In this document: in pieces, positions 35,242 through 44,333 of the stretch | How positions within the stretch are numbered: the first letter of the stretch is position 1 | Layout: the number at the start of each line of letters is the position of its first letter | From: Arenibacter amylolyticus | GTDB lineage: Bacteria > Bacteroidota > Bacteroidia > Flavobacteriales > Flavobacteriaceae | NCBI RefSeq assembly: GCF_002150785.1 | Contig: NZ_MTAZ01000007.1 | Span: 1-64,000 of the forward strand | Direction of reading: 5' to 3' | DNA length: 64,000 bases | The notes under the pieces: generated by a model | Database searches by the model: none | What the model was told of the DNA's origin: nothing | What the model saw: the letters and a program-made list of their open reading frames with translations, nothing else | Made by a program: the position numbers and the translations under genes

Positions 35242-35261
35242 ATTAAATTTTATATAGCTTT

Positions 35262-35813
35262 TTAATCTTCTTGCTCATTAGAATCAAGAAGAATCATTGC
35301 AAATATGGCATAATTGATCATGTCCTGGTAATTGGCGTCTATACCCTCGCTTACCAGTGTTTTTCCTTTATTATCCTCTATCTGTTTTACCCTAAGTAAT
35401 TTTTGCAGAATAAGATCTGTTAAGGAGCTAACCCTCATATCTCTCCAGGCTTCCCCATAATCGTGATTTTTATTCTCCATCAAGGTTTTTGCTATAGCGA
35501 TGTGTTCATCATATAGGCTTACGGCCTCCGCAACCGAAAGATCTGGCTGGTCTACTACCCCTTTTTGCAGTTGAATTAAGGCCATAACGGAATAATTTAC
35601 AATCCCAATAAACTCGGATTGCTCATCCTCGTCTACCTTACGCACTTGGTTCTCTTGCAAACCCCTTATGCGCTGTGCCTTTATATAGATTTGATCTGTA
35701 AGAGAAGGCAATCGTAAAATGCGCCATGCACTCCCGTAATCATGCATCTTTTTCTGAAAGAGGTCCCTACATTTTTCTACTACGGTATCGTATTGCTTAG
35801 AGGTTTTACCCAT
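35262..35813 (-). CDS. DUF1599 domain protein (internally duplicated)
   Basis: A 183-residue cytoplasmic protein made of two copies of the DUF1599 unit. The first copy (about 10-85) contains KKMHDYGSAWRILRLPSLTDQI and IVNYSVMALIQL; the second (about 105-178) contains ENKNHDYGEAWRDMRVSSLTDLI and MINYAIFAMILL. Charged positions (H-D-Y-G, W-R) are conserved in both. The function is unknown; the family has been linked to nucleotide-modification contexts in some databases, which I cannot verify here. It leads the run DUF1599-DoxX and diverges from folP. Confidence 0.85.
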   Translation of the reverse strand: MGKTSKQYDTVVEKCRDLFQKKMHDYGSAWRILRLPSLTDQIYIKAQRIRGLQENQVRKVDEDEQSEFIGIVNYSVMALIQLQKGVVDQPDLSVAEAVSLYDEHIAIAKTLMENKNHDYGEAWRDMRVSSLTDLILQKLLRVKQIEDNKGKTLVSEGIDANYQDMINYAIFAMILLDSNEQED

Positions 35814-35921
35814 GTAATTAATCTAATTTGTGTAAATTTCGCCTAAATTTTTAAGGAAATCAAAAATCGAGGTTTTTAAGCAACTTCCCAAAGTTTTGAG
35901 CCCTTTTATCTTATTAAACTT

Positions 35922-36746
35922 ATGACCATAAATTGCAAAGGAAATTTAGTAGATCTTAACACTCCTAAGGTGATGGGAATCCTCAACGTCACTCCAGATT
36001 CGTTTTATGATGGGGGCCGATATAAAAATGAGGATGAAATTAAGACCCAGGTAGGGAAAATGCTACAGGAGGGAGCCACATTTATAGATCTGGGGGCGTA
36101 TAGCAGTAGGCCTGGAGCCCTACATATTGGCGAGGAAGAGGAGTTACAACGCATCCTTCCCATCGTAGAGCTATTGGTGGCGACCTTTCCAAATATTTTA
36201 TTATCCATTGACACCTTTAGGAGCAAGGTTGCCCACGAATGCATATTAGCTGGCGCTGCCTTGATAAACGATATTTCGGCAGGAAGCCTAGACCCAAAAA
36301 TGATGGCCACGGTAGCCTCGCATCAAGTTCCCTATATTTTGATGCATACCAAGGGAAACCCCAGAAATATGGCTCAGCAAACAGACTACCAAGATCTCCT
36401 AGGAGACATTCTATACTACTTCTCGGAAAAGATTCTCTTAGCGAGAAAGGAAGGAATAAACGATCTGATTATAGATCCCGGGTTTGGGTTCGCAAAAACC
36501 CTGGAACAAAATTATGAGGTTATGCAGAAAATGGAATTGTTCCATCAATTGGAGTTGCCCCTGCTTACAGGAATCAGCAGGAAGTCCATGATCTATAAAC
36601 TTTTAAATTCCACCCCACAAGCAGCCTTAAATGGCAGCACCGCGTTAAACATGTTTGCTCTTTCCAAGCAATCCCACATATTACGGGTGCACGATGTAAA
36701 GGAGGCCATGGAATGCATCACCATTTACAACGCCCTACAGGCATAA
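35922..36746 (+). CDS. folP: Dihydropteroate synthase
   Basis: A 274-residue folate-biosynthesis enzyme that joins pterin pyrophosphate and p-aminobenzoate. Signatures are clear: PKVMGILNVTPDSFYDGG near the N-terminus, DLGAYSSRPGA (pterin and pABA loop), ILMHTKGNP, and LIIDPGFGFAKT. Length and order are normal. It is cytoplasmic and forms a two-gene unit with cdaA downstream, an arrangement seen widely in Bacteroidota. Confidence 0.97.
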   Translation: MTINCKGNLVDLNTPKVMGILNVTPDSFYDGGRYKNEDEIKTQVGKMLQEGATFIDLGAYSSRPGALHIGEEEELQRILPIVELLVATFPNILLSIDTFRSKVAHECILAGAALINDISAGSLDPKMMATVASHQVPYILMHTKGNPRNMAQQTDYQDLLGDILYYFSEKILLARKEGINDLIIDPGFGFAKTLEQNYEVMQKMELFHQLELPLLTGISRKSMIYKLLNSTPQAALNGSTALNMFALSKQSHILRVHDVKEAMECITIYNALQA

Positions 36747-36862
36747 CGACCGGTGAAGGCTACAGTGAAATCCCACAAAAACAAAAGAGGAAGACCTCAA
36801 TATTTTTCCCTGATTTAATTTGGGGTTCTTTCTTATTTCCTATTTTTACAAAAACCCTAACA

Positions 36863-37648
36863 TTGGATTTTCTAAATTTCTTAGATTTTAACGTAACAGA
36901 TTTAATAGACATCTTTTTGGTGGCCATCTTGTTGTACTACATATACAAATTAGTACGCAGAACGGTTGCCATTAATATTTTTATAGGGATTGTCATAGTC
37001 TGGGCATTTTGGAAATTGACTGAGGTCTTAGATATGACCATGATCAGCAGTATGGTTGGTGGCTTTATGCAGGTGGGACTTATTGCCCTTATTATTGTCT
37101 TTCAACAAGAAATACGAAAATTTCTATTAATGGTAGGCTCTACCAACCTTGCCTCTAAACGCAACTTCTTAAAACATTTTAAGTTTATGCGGGAAGACGG
37201 ACTCTCCATAGGAACCAATGTGGATGCCTTGATCAGTGCCTGCGAGAAAATGGGCAGCACCAAGACCGGGGCCCTCTTGGTAATAGAAAGAAATAACTCT
37301 TTGGATTTTGTAAAATCTACCGGGGATAAAATGAACATTGAAATTAACCAGCCCATCATAGAAAGTATCTTTTATAAGAACAGCCCTTTACACGATGGAG
37401 CTGCGGTGATCCAAGACAATTATATTGTAGCCACCCGAGTAATTCTACCGGTATCCAATGAACGTACCATCCCCTTAAGATTTGGTCTAAGACATAGAGC
37501 AGCGGTAGGGATTACGGAAAAAACGGATGCCCTGGCATTAATTGTTAGCGAGGAAACCGGACTTATCTCTTATATTAAAAACGGAGAATTTATACTGTTC
37601 AATAATTTGGATGAGTTAGCCAGCCAAATAAAGGAAGACCTTATGTAA
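36863..37648 (+). CDS. cdaA: Diadenylate cyclase CdaA
   Basis: Synthesises the second messenger c-di-AMP. Three N-terminal membrane helices (about 10-90) precede the DAC domain, whose catalytic motifs DGA (SPLHDGAAVI) and RHR (GLRHRAAVGI) are intact. The frame is open from ATG at 36713, but that start would overlap folP by 34 bp and add about 50 residues of poor character. I prefer TTG at 36863, which gives LDFLNFLDFNVTDLIDIF, a normal CdaA N-terminus; translated initiation would give Met. The TTG choice is inference. Co-transcribed with folP. Confidence 0.93.
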   Translation: MDFLNFLDFNVTDLIDIFLVAILLYYIYKLVRRTVAINIFIGIVIVWAFWKLTEVLDMTMISSMVGGFMQVGLIALIIVFQQEIRKFLLMVGSTNLASKRNFLKHFKFMREDGLSIGTNVDALISACEKMGSTKTGALLVIERNNSLDFVKSTGDKMNIEINQPIIESIFYKNSPLHDGAAVIQDNYIVATRVILPVSNERTIPLRFGLRHRAAVGITEKTDALALIVSEETGLISYIKNGEFILFNNLDELASQIKEDLM

Positions 37649-37714
37649 TTACACTGCTAAAAGCAGAGGTAAGACTTAGAATTCACAAGAATAACCCAAA
37701 CAGCAATACCCTCT

Positions 37715-39481
37715 TTACAGCACCTCTTCGGTTAAGAACTGGGCTTCGTACAGGTTCTGATAATACCCATTTTGCTTTAAGAGCTCTTTATGGGTGCCCA
37801 TTTCCACAATCTTCCCTTGATCCATTACCAATATTTTATCGGCTTTCTTAATAGTTGCCAGTCTATGAGCAATAATTATAGACGTTCTGCCCTCTGTAAT
37901 TTTTTCGGTAGCCCTTTGTATCAACTGTTCGGAATAGGTGTCTACCGAAGAGGTAGCCTCATCCAGTATCAGAATACTGGGATTGCTTACATAAGCCCTT
38001 AAAAAGGCTATAAGCTGCCTTTGACCACTAGAAAGCATAGTTCCACGCTCCTTTATATTATAGCGGTAGCCTTCCGGGAGACTAGTTATAAACTGATGTA
38101 CCCCAATCTGCTTGGCGGCCTCCTCCAAATGCAGCTCGGTAATTTCATCATCCTTTAAAGAAATATTATTTGCGATGGTATCGGCAAACAGGAAAACATC
38201 TTGCAACACCACAGCAATCTTAGATCGGAGGGAGCTTAATTTATAATCCCTAATATCTACGCCATCCACTTTAATGCTGCCCGAATTAATCTCATAGAAT
38301 CGGTTTAACAAATTAATAATAGTAGATTTTCCCGCACCCGTTGCCCCTACAATGGCTATGGTCTCCCCAGCGTTCACCTTAAAAGAGACGCCGTGTAACA
38401 CCTCTTCATCTTCCAAGTATCCAAAACGCACATCACAGAACTCTATATCCCCCTTAATAGTATCTTTTTCCACCGTACCAAGATCTTCAATATTGCTATT
38501 GGTATCCAAAATTTTAAAGACCCTATTTGCGGCAACCATTCCCATCTGCAAGGTATTAAACTTGTCTGCTATTTGCCTTAGAGGACGAAACAACATACTG
38601 GAAAGCAGTATAAACATAAAAATGGTTCCGTATTCTTCCTTCCCTATATTGGCCACATTCTGAAGTCCGCCATACCAAACGATTAACCCCACCGTAATAG
38701 AAGAAACAATCTCGGCAATAGGAAAAAAGATGGAGTTATACCAGACTGTTCTCAGCCAGGCGTTTTGATGTTTTTCATTGATTTCCCTAAACTTTTCCTT
38801 TTCAATTTCCTCACGGGTAAAAAGCTGCACTATTTTCATTCCCGTAATACGCTCTTGTACAAAGGAGTTTAAATTGGAAACCTGTGCCCTAACTTCTATA
38901 AAAGCAACCTTCATTGCTTGCTGAAACAATCTGGTAGCGTACAATAGTATTGGCAAAACCGCAAAAACGATCAAGGCCAGTTTCCAATTAGTAAAGAGCA
39001 TTACGGAGGCTACTACCACCATTTTTAAAAGATCCGAGACAATTACAAAGAAGCCCTGACTAAAGATTTCCCCTATTCGTTGCATATCGGTAACGGCCCT
39101 GGTTACCAACAAACCAATGGAGGAATTGTCATAGTACTTCATCTTAAAACTCATCAAATGCTGAAAAAGACGAATTCGGATATCCTTAATTACGGACTCC
39201 CCCAACCAATTGGCGTAGTAATTAAATAACAGCTGGCAAATCACCTCTCCCAACAATACGCCCACCATGGCCAGAATAAGATTTAACAATTTGGCACTAT
39301 CCTTATTGGTAATGGCATTGTCTACAATCTCCCCCACCAAAATAGGGGTCAACACAGCAAATCCCGAAAGCAATATAGCCGACACGGCAACGCCAAAAAA
39401 CGTTGCCATATAAGGTTTCACATGCCTTAGCAATCGCCTAAACAATCTAAAATCAAATGCCTTACCGGTATCTTTATCCAT
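37715..39481 (-). CDS. ABC exporter, fused permease and ATPase
   Basis: A 588-residue half-transporter with an N-terminal six-helix membrane domain (about 1-320) and a C-terminal ATPase. Walker A is VGATGAGKSTI (about 385), the signature is MLSSGQRQL, Walker B is SILILDEATSSVD, and the switch His is in IIAHRLAT. It resembles MsbA/MdlB-type multidrug or lipid exporters and would act as a homodimer. The substrate is not predictable. It overlaps the end of truA by 8 bp, so the two are co-transcribed. Confidence 0.93.
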   Translation of the reverse strand: MDKDTGKAFDFRLFRRLLRHVKPYMATFFGVAVSAILLSGFAVLTPILVGEIVDNAITNKDSAKLLNLILAMVGVLLGEVICQLLFNYYANWLGESVIKDIRIRLFQHLMSFKMKYYDNSSIGLLVTRAVTDMQRIGEIFSQGFFVIVSDLLKMVVVASVMLFTNWKLALIVFAVLPILLYATRLFQQAMKVAFIEVRAQVSNLNSFVQERITGMKIVQLFTREEIEKEKFREINEKHQNAWLRTVWYNSIFFPIAEIVSSITVGLIVWYGGLQNVANIGKEEYGTIFMFILLSSMLFRPLRQIADKFNTLQMGMVAANRVFKILDTNSNIEDLGTVEKDTIKGDIEFCDVRFGYLEDEEVLHGVSFKVNAGETIAIVGATGAGKSTIINLLNRFYEINSGSIKVDGVDIRDYKLSSLRSKIAVVLQDVFLFADTIANNISLKDDEITELHLEEAAKQIGVHQFITSLPEGYRYNIKERGTMLSSGQRQLIAFLRAYVSNPSILILDEATSSVDTYSEQLIQRATEKITEGRTSIIIAHRLATIKKADKILVMDQGKIVEMGTHKELLKQNGYYQNLYEAQFLTEEVL

Positions 39482-40235
39482 GTTTTCCTATACTATTATC
39501 CGGATACTTAATTGCTGTTAAATATAAGCCTTTTGCCGGTACGGATGCCCCGGCCCTACTTCTATCCTTACTCTCTAATATGGAGACAACCTCTAACAAG
39601 GAAGTCTTTCCCTTTCCCACATCTATTAATGTTCCCACAATGGCACGCACCATATTGCGCAAAAATCGGTCGGCCACAATGGTAAACACCAATTTATTAT
39701 TATCCACTGTCCAATTTGCGCTCCGAAGATCACACCTAAAGGTATTTACATCGGTATTAGACCTGGAAAAGCATTCAAAATCTTTCTGTCCCACTAAAAT
39801 ACTGGCTGCCTTGTTCATTTGGGCAATATTTAACGGATATTTCACATGATAGGCTCCATCATTTAAAAATGGATCCTTCTCATTAACCACCCAATACTCA
39901 TAAGTTCGCTCCGTTGCATCAAATCTTGCATGGGCCGTTTCGGGGACAGGAAAAATAGCTTGCACCGCCAAATCTGGGGGCAAAAACGAATTCAACCTTT
40001 GGCACAAGGCCTCCGTTTCCAAAACCAAACTACAGTCAAAATGAGCAAACATCACCTTGGCATGCACCCCAGCATCCGTTCTACCCGCCGCCGTAATCTG
40101 AATGGTCTCCCTTAACAACAGAGACAAGGCGTGCTGCAAAACCTCCTGTACAGTAAGCGCATTGGGCTGAATTTGCGAGCCGTGATACCTTTTCCCGTGA
40201 TATGAAAATTGGATGAAATATCTCAACAGAATCAA
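39474..40235 (-). CDS. truA: tRNA pseudouridine(38-40) synthase
   Basis: A 253-residue enzyme that forms pseudouridine in the tRNA anticodon arm. The catalytic Asp54 lies in the family motif AAGRTDAGVHA. RYFIQFSYHGKRYHGSQIQPN at the start and RFLRNMVRAIVGTLIDVG near the C-terminus are typical. Length is normal. First gene of a two-gene unit with the ABC exporter, with a -7 element a few bases upstream of the start codon. Confidence 0.96.
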   Translation of the reverse strand: MILLRYFIQFSYHGKRYHGSQIQPNALTVQEVLQHALSLLLRETIQITAAGRTDAGVHAKVMFAHFDCSLVLETEALCQRLNSFLPPDLAVQAIFPVPETAHARFDATERTYEYWVVNEKDPFLNDGAYHVKYPLNIAQMNKAASILVGQKDFECFSRSNTDVNTFRCDLRSANWTVDNNKLVFTIVADRFLRNMVRAIVGTLIDVGKGKTSLLEVVSILESKDRSRAGASVPAKGLYLTAIKYPDNSIGKHG

Positions 40236-40251
40236 TTAGTTTTGTGGATGG

Positions 40252-40259
40252 CAAAGATA
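40252..40259 (-). promoter_or_regulatory. Candidate -7 element for truA
   Basis: TATCTTTG on the minus strand matches TAnnTTTG, 17 bp from the ATG, which implies a very short leader. No -33 TTTG at standard spacing. A plus-strand match (TAGTTTTG, 40237-40244) overlaps the region and could serve the phosphoesterase gene. Confidence 0.45.
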
Positions 40260-40435
40260 CTTGTTCTGGATTAGAAAAAATAAAAAAGATTCCTTAGCGC
40301 ATCCCCTTTGGACTTTATTAAAAACATTTTTTTTGGCGATGGAACCGCTAAGCAGCCCATAAACGGACTAAGGCTACTTAACATCACTGCACCTAAAAAA
40401 GGAGTTCCCCTCCTCAAAAAAAGTAAAGAAACAAT

Positions 40436-40936
40436 ATGACTAAAATATTACTACTGAGCGACACCCACAGCCATATGGACGAGCAAATATTGAAATATGT
40501 GAAACAGGCAGATGAAGTATGGCATGCCGGTGACATCGGAAGTTTAGCCGTCACGGATGCCATCAAAGAAATTAAGCCGCTCAGAGGTGTTTACGGAAAT
40601 ATAGATGAGCATAAGATACAATTGGAATTTCCGTTAGACAACCGATTTAAATGTGAGGGCGTAGATGTATGGATCACCCATATCGGTGGCTACCCCAACA
40701 AATACAATACGCGCATACGGGAAAAAATAAAAGAGAATCCACCTAAGATATTCATCTCAGGACATTCCCACATTCTAAAAGTTATGTGGGACAAAAAATT
40801 AAACCTACTCCATATGAATCCCGGTGCCTGCGGAACCCACGGTTTTCATCAGATGAGAACCATGCTAAGATTTGTCATTGACGGGGAAGAGATCAAAGAT
40901 CTGGAGATTATAGAACTAGGGAAAAGAGGTGGATAA
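40436..40936 (+). CDS. YfcE-type metallophosphoesterase
   Basis: A 166-residue calcineurin-like phosphoesterase. Metal-binding motifs appear in order: LSDTHSH (D-x-H), HAGDIGS (GD-x-G), YGNID (GN-x-D), THIGGYP and SGHSH (GH-x-H). The short length and motif spacing match the YfcE/MJ0936 group of phosphodiesterases. The substrate is not known; related proteins cleave model phosphodiesters and sometimes cyclic nucleotides. It is cytoplasmic, transcribed alone and followed by a strong bidirectional terminator. Confidence 0.92.
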   Translation: MTKILLLSDTHSHMDEQILKYVKQADEVWHAGDIGSLAVTDAIKEIKPLRGVYGNIDEHKIQLEFPLDNRFKCEGVDVWITHIGGYPNKYNTRIREKIKENPPKIFISGHSHILKVMWDKKLNLLHMNPGACGTHGFHQMRTMLRFVIDGEEIKDLEIIELGKRGG

Positions 40937-40943
40937 AAGCCCA

Positions 40944-40974
40944 TAAAAAAACCCGGGAACAACCCCGGGTTTTA
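40944..40974. terminator. Bidirectional intrinsic terminator
   Basis: Stem AACCCGGG/CCCGGGTT (40950-40957 and 40964-40971), with an A-run to the left and a T-run to the right. It can serve the phosphoesterase gene on the plus strand and the DUF4293 gene on the minus strand. Confidence 0.85.
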
Positions 40975-41002
40975 ACGCACTAATACTACTAAGATGTTAG
41001 GC

Positions 41003-41413
41003 TTAACGTAAACGATCCACAGATTTTACAAGATCTTCATCCTTTTTAATAGCCCTGTTAGCCAGCACTAAAAAAACGATAGAAAATACAGGAATCAGCA
41101 TCCCAATACCCTTCTCTGAAACCGAGGTCTCTCCGGATAAGTTTAGAGATCGATAAACGAAAAATCCTAGTAAAAAAAGATTCAATATCATGTTCAATCT
41201 GTTCATCACAAATTGATTTTTCCTATTTTTATACATCATTATGGCCACCAATGCCAAAACTGCACTCCCGTAAAAGGCAAGTGAAACGAATACTGCTTTA
41301 TCCGCATATATTTCGTTCCCAGCGGCATCGGACCATAGATTCACAAAAAAGGGCAAAACTGCCCCAAGAATGATAACCACAATTAAATAAAGAGTCTGTA
41401 TTCTTTGAATCAT
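41003..41413 (-). CDS. DUF4293 family membrane protein
   Basis: A 136-residue protein with four hydrophobic segments (about 4-24, 42-60, 70-88 and 100-122) and the conserved opening MIQRIQTLYLIVVIIL of the DUF4293 family, common in Bacteroidota. The loop after helix 1 is extracytoplasmic and the C-terminus is basic and charged. Function unknown. It diverges from rho, an association repeatedly seen in flavobacteria as far as I recall. Confidence 0.85.
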   Translation of the reverse strand: MIQRIQTLYLIVVIILGAVLPFFVNLWSDAAGNEIYADKAVFVSLAFYGSAVLALVAIMMYKNRKNQFVMNRLNMILNLFLLGFFVYRSLNLSGETSVSEKGIGMLIPVFSIVFLVLANRAIKKDEDLVKSVDRLR

Positions 41414-41489
41414 GAATTCTTATCGTCTATTAGAAAGCAAAAATAAGCGTCTTTTTAAAATTTATCCACTAAATATTGAAAATTATTTG

Positions 41490-41497
41490 TAATTTTG
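41490..41497 (+). promoter_or_regulatory. Candidate -7 element for rho
   Basis: TAATTTTG matches TAnnTTTG and predicts a leader of about 110 nt before the rho ATG. On the opposite strand TATTTTTG (41438-41445) is a possible -7 for the DUF4293 gene. Confidence 0.4.
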
Positions 41498-41611
41498 CGT
41501 TGTTATAAGTCAAATCACTTACCAACAAGGGCTTACACGCCCGGTTTATTACCCAAAACAAGTACAGTATACTTCATACTTTCGAAATACGTATAATTTA
41601 TTCAAAACTTA

Positions 41612-43291
41612 ATGTTTGAAATTTCAGAATTAAAATCAAAAAAGCTTCCTGAGCTTCAGGAAATAGCCAAAGGCTTAAATGTAGCCAAGTTTAAATCTTT
41701 AAAAAAACTGGATTTAGTCTATCAAATTTTGGACGTTCAGGCTTCCAACCCCAAAATTGTCCAGGAGAACCTAACCGCAGCCGCTGTGCAGCCCGAGAAG
41801 ACGGACCCCAAGCCCAAAAGGGCCAGGGTAGTTAAAAAGGATCCACCTGCCCCTGCTGAAAAACCAGGTCCGGCACCCACCAAAGCAAAAGAGGAGGGTA
41901 CCGATACTCCGGTCAAAAAACGCGTACCGGCTTCCAAATCACCCTCGGAGGACCAAAAGCAAGAGAAGAGCAGACCAGAAAGAACCCCACGCACACAAAA
42001 CGCTTCGGGCCCTACAAAGAGAGATCATCAGAAGAACTCCAGTCAACAAAACACGGGGCAACCCAACAAGCAACAACACAAGAAAAGTCCACACCACCAA
42101 AAGTCAAACGCAGACAAAGGAAACAGCAACTTTGACAAGGACTTAAAAAATAAATATAAGGAACCCGAATACGAATTTGACAGTATAATTGAAAGCGAGG
42201 GTGTACTAGATATTATGCAGGATGGTTACGGATTTCTAAGGTCTTCCGATTACAATTACCTTTCTTCCCCAGATGACATCTACGTATCCCAATCGCAGAT
42301 TAGGTTATTTGGATTAAAAACAGGGGATACCGTTTTAGGTAACGTTAGACCTCCAAAAGAAGGAGAGAAATATTTCCCGCTAATTAAGGTGAACAAGATT
42401 AACGGAATAGACCCACAAATAGTTAGGGACCGAGTTGCATTTGAGCACTTAACCCCGCTTTTCCCTCAGGAAAAATTTAACTTGGCAGAACGCCAAAGCA
42501 CTATATCTACCCGCATAATTGACCTATTCTCCCCTATTGGAAAAGGCCAAAGAGGGATGATTGTTTCCCAGCCAAAAACTGGTAAAACGATGTTGCTTAA
42601 GGATATTGCCAATGGTATTGCCGCCAATCACCCAGAGGTATACCAAATTATCCTTCTAATTGACGAAAGACCGGAAGAAGTTACAGACATGCAGCGAAAT
42701 GTACGCGGCGAGGTAGTAGCCTCTACTTTCGACAAGGAAGCTACAGAACACGTGCGCGTTGCCAATATTGTATTGGAAAAAGCAAAACGTCTTGTAGAAT
42801 GTGGACACGATGTAGTAATCCTATTAGATTCTATCACCCGTCTTGCAAGAGCTTACAACACAGTACAGCCAGCCTCTGGAAAAGTATTGAGTGGAGGGGT
42901 GGATGCGAACGCACTTCACAAGCCAAAAAGATTCTTTGGAGCTGCCAGAAACATCGAAGGAGGTGGATCTTTATCCATCATAGCAACGGCACTTACCGAA
43001 ACTGGATCTAAAATGGACGAGGTGATTTTTGAGGAATTTAAAGGAACCGGTAACATGGAACTTCAGTTGGATAGAAAAATCTCCAACAGAAGAATATTCC
43101 CTGCTATAGACCTCACCTCTTCCAGTACAAGGAGGGACGACCTACTGTTGGATGAAAACACCATTCAGCGTATGTGGATCATGAGAAAATACTTGGCAGA
43201 TATGAATCCTGTAGAAGCTATGGAATTCATAGAACAGCGGTTTAAGCAAACCAAGAACAACGAAGAGTTCTTACTGACCATGAATCAGTAG
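41612..43291 (+). CDS. rho: Transcription termination factor Rho
   Basis: A 559-residue RNA helicase that ends transcription. A short Rho N-terminal helix domain (1-45) is followed by a long disordered Lys/Pro/Gln/Ser-rich insert (about 46-185), the cold-shock-like RNA-binding domain (about 190-260) and the RecA-like ATPase. The P-loop is SQPKTGKT (319-326), with [13 protein letters not shown] and [16 protein letters not shown] downstream. The conserved core is intact. E. coli Rho is 419 residues, so the extra length is mostly the insert, a known feature of Bacteroidota Rho. Its own mRNA ends at a strong intrinsic terminator. Confidence 0.97.
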   Translation: MFEISELKSKKLPELQEIAKGLNVAKFKSLKKLDLVYQILDVQASNPKIVQENLTAAAVQPEKTDPKPKRARVVKKDPPAPAEKPGPAPTKAKEEGTDTPVKKRVPASKSPSEDQKQEKSRPERTPRTQNASGPTKRDHQKNSSQQNTGQPNKQQHKKSPHHQKSNADKGNSNFDKDLKNKYKEPEYEFDSIIESEGVLDIMQDGYGFLRSSDYNYLSSPDDIYVSQSQIRLFGLKTGDTVLGNVRPPKEGEKYFPLIKVNKINGIDPQIVRDRVAFEHLTPLFPQEKFNLAERQSTISTRIIDLFSPIGKGQRGMIVSQPKTGKTMLLKDIANGIAANHPEVYQIILLIDERPEEVTDMQRNVRGEVVASTFDKEATEHVRVANIVLEKAKRLVECGHDVVILLDSITRLARAYNTVQPASGKVLSGGVDANALHKPKRFFGAARNIEGGGSLSIIATALTETGSKMDEVIFEEFKGTGNMELQLDRKISNRRIFPAIDLTSSSTRRDDLLLDENTIQRMWIMRKYLADMNPVEAMEFIEQRFKQTKNNEEFLLTMNQ

Positions 43292-43321
43292 CATTTAGCG
43301 CTAACCGTAGGATAAATTATT

Positions 43322-43360
43322 ACTCCCGATTGACAAATTTGCCAATCGGGAGTTTTTTTT
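43322..43360 (+). terminator. Intrinsic terminator of rho
   Basis: Perfect 11-bp stem ACTCCCGATTG/CAATCGGGAGT (43322-43332 and 43343-43353) followed by eight T residues. Confidence 0.9.
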
Positions 43361-43615
43361 CATGCAACATGAAACACCCTTTCCTCATCCTTTTCCCAAG
43401 AATTATTCTGGACACCCTACCCCAATAATCGCACTACTCCCCTCCCTTATACCTGAAACCTACAGACATTTATAAACGGACTTCAGACACCAATTAATGA
43501 TATTTTGAAGTATATTTATTTTTTAAGCGCGGTATTATCAGTAATTTAACAGGCTCCCCCCAGTCTTTATAACGAAATAACCTAATAACACCAACCAATC
43601 TAAATAACCAACCTT
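43361..43615. other. Intergenic region before the lipoprotein gene
   Basis: No gene or clear promoter motif seen. This 255-bp stretch lies between the rho terminator and the hypothetical lipoprotein gene and presumably holds that gene's promoter. Confidence 0.3.
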
Positions 43616-44293
43616 ATGAAGTATCTAAAAAAAGTTGCAAAACCAAGCGCACTATTAACCCTACTTTTATTAGCAATTGCCTCCTGCAAACCTTCCCCAG
43701 AACCAGCCCCTACCCCTGTAAAGGCACCCGCACAGATAGTTTCCGTTGCGCAAGCAAAACAGATGTACGATGCCTATGGAGAGCGCCGCGTAGGACTCAT
43801 AGAAAGATTTGAGAACGAACAAAGTCCAGAAAAAAAGTTTGACGTGGCCAGATTTGGATCTTATGACTACCAAACCATAAAGGACTACTTAAACTATATT
43901 GAACAGGAAGCAAAAAAGGCCAATGTGGAGATCTCAACTTTACGTTTTTATTTCTCCAATTATCCAGATCAGGAGACTTTTAAAGACGGCAGAAAGATTA
44001 AGCACCCTAAGCAAAACTCCTTTTTTCTAATACCCACAACAAAAGACGATAAAAAGGAGGATTATGCCTTTTATATCCAAGAGGATGACGCTGGCAACCG
44101 AACTCCCATCCTTCTAACAAACAACTTAAACCCTAAGAAAAAAGGGAATGCCACCCCAAGTCAAGAACAAGACAATGAAAAGATGGAAGCTTCCATGCTC
44201 CCCAACTTTACTAACAAAACCTTGTTTGCCAAAAACACAAGCCTCATCCTGAACGAGGCAGATATGACCCCTCCACCATATACGGAGAATTAA
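43616..44293 (+). CDS. Hypothetical lipoprotein
   Basis: A 225-residue protein that I do not assign to a family. The N-terminus has a lipoprotein signal peptide (LLTLLLLAIASC, Cys24) followed by a Pro-rich linker (PSPEPAPTPVKAP). The mature part is charged and largely hydrophilic, with a YDYQTIKDYLNYIEQEAKKANVEISTLRFYFSNYP segment of mixed helix and strand. It is followed 40 bp downstream by a small polytopic membrane protein gene, so the two may form an operon and act together at the envelope. Both look like lineage-specific genes. Confidence 0.75.
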   Translation: MKYLKKVAKPSALLTLLLLAIASCKPSPEPAPTPVKAPAQIVSVAQAKQMYDAYGERRVGLIERFENEQSPEKKFDVARFGSYDYQTIKDYLNYIEQEAKKANVEISTLRFYFSNYPDQETFKDGRKIKHPKQNSFFLIPTTKDDKKEDYAFYIQEDDAGNRTPILLTNNLNPKKKGNATPSQEQDNEKMEASMLPNFTNKTLFAKNTSLILNEADMTPPPYTEN

Positions 44294-44333
44294 GACAGCT
44301 CAAGACTCGTTGCACCCTATTTCACCCCCACCA

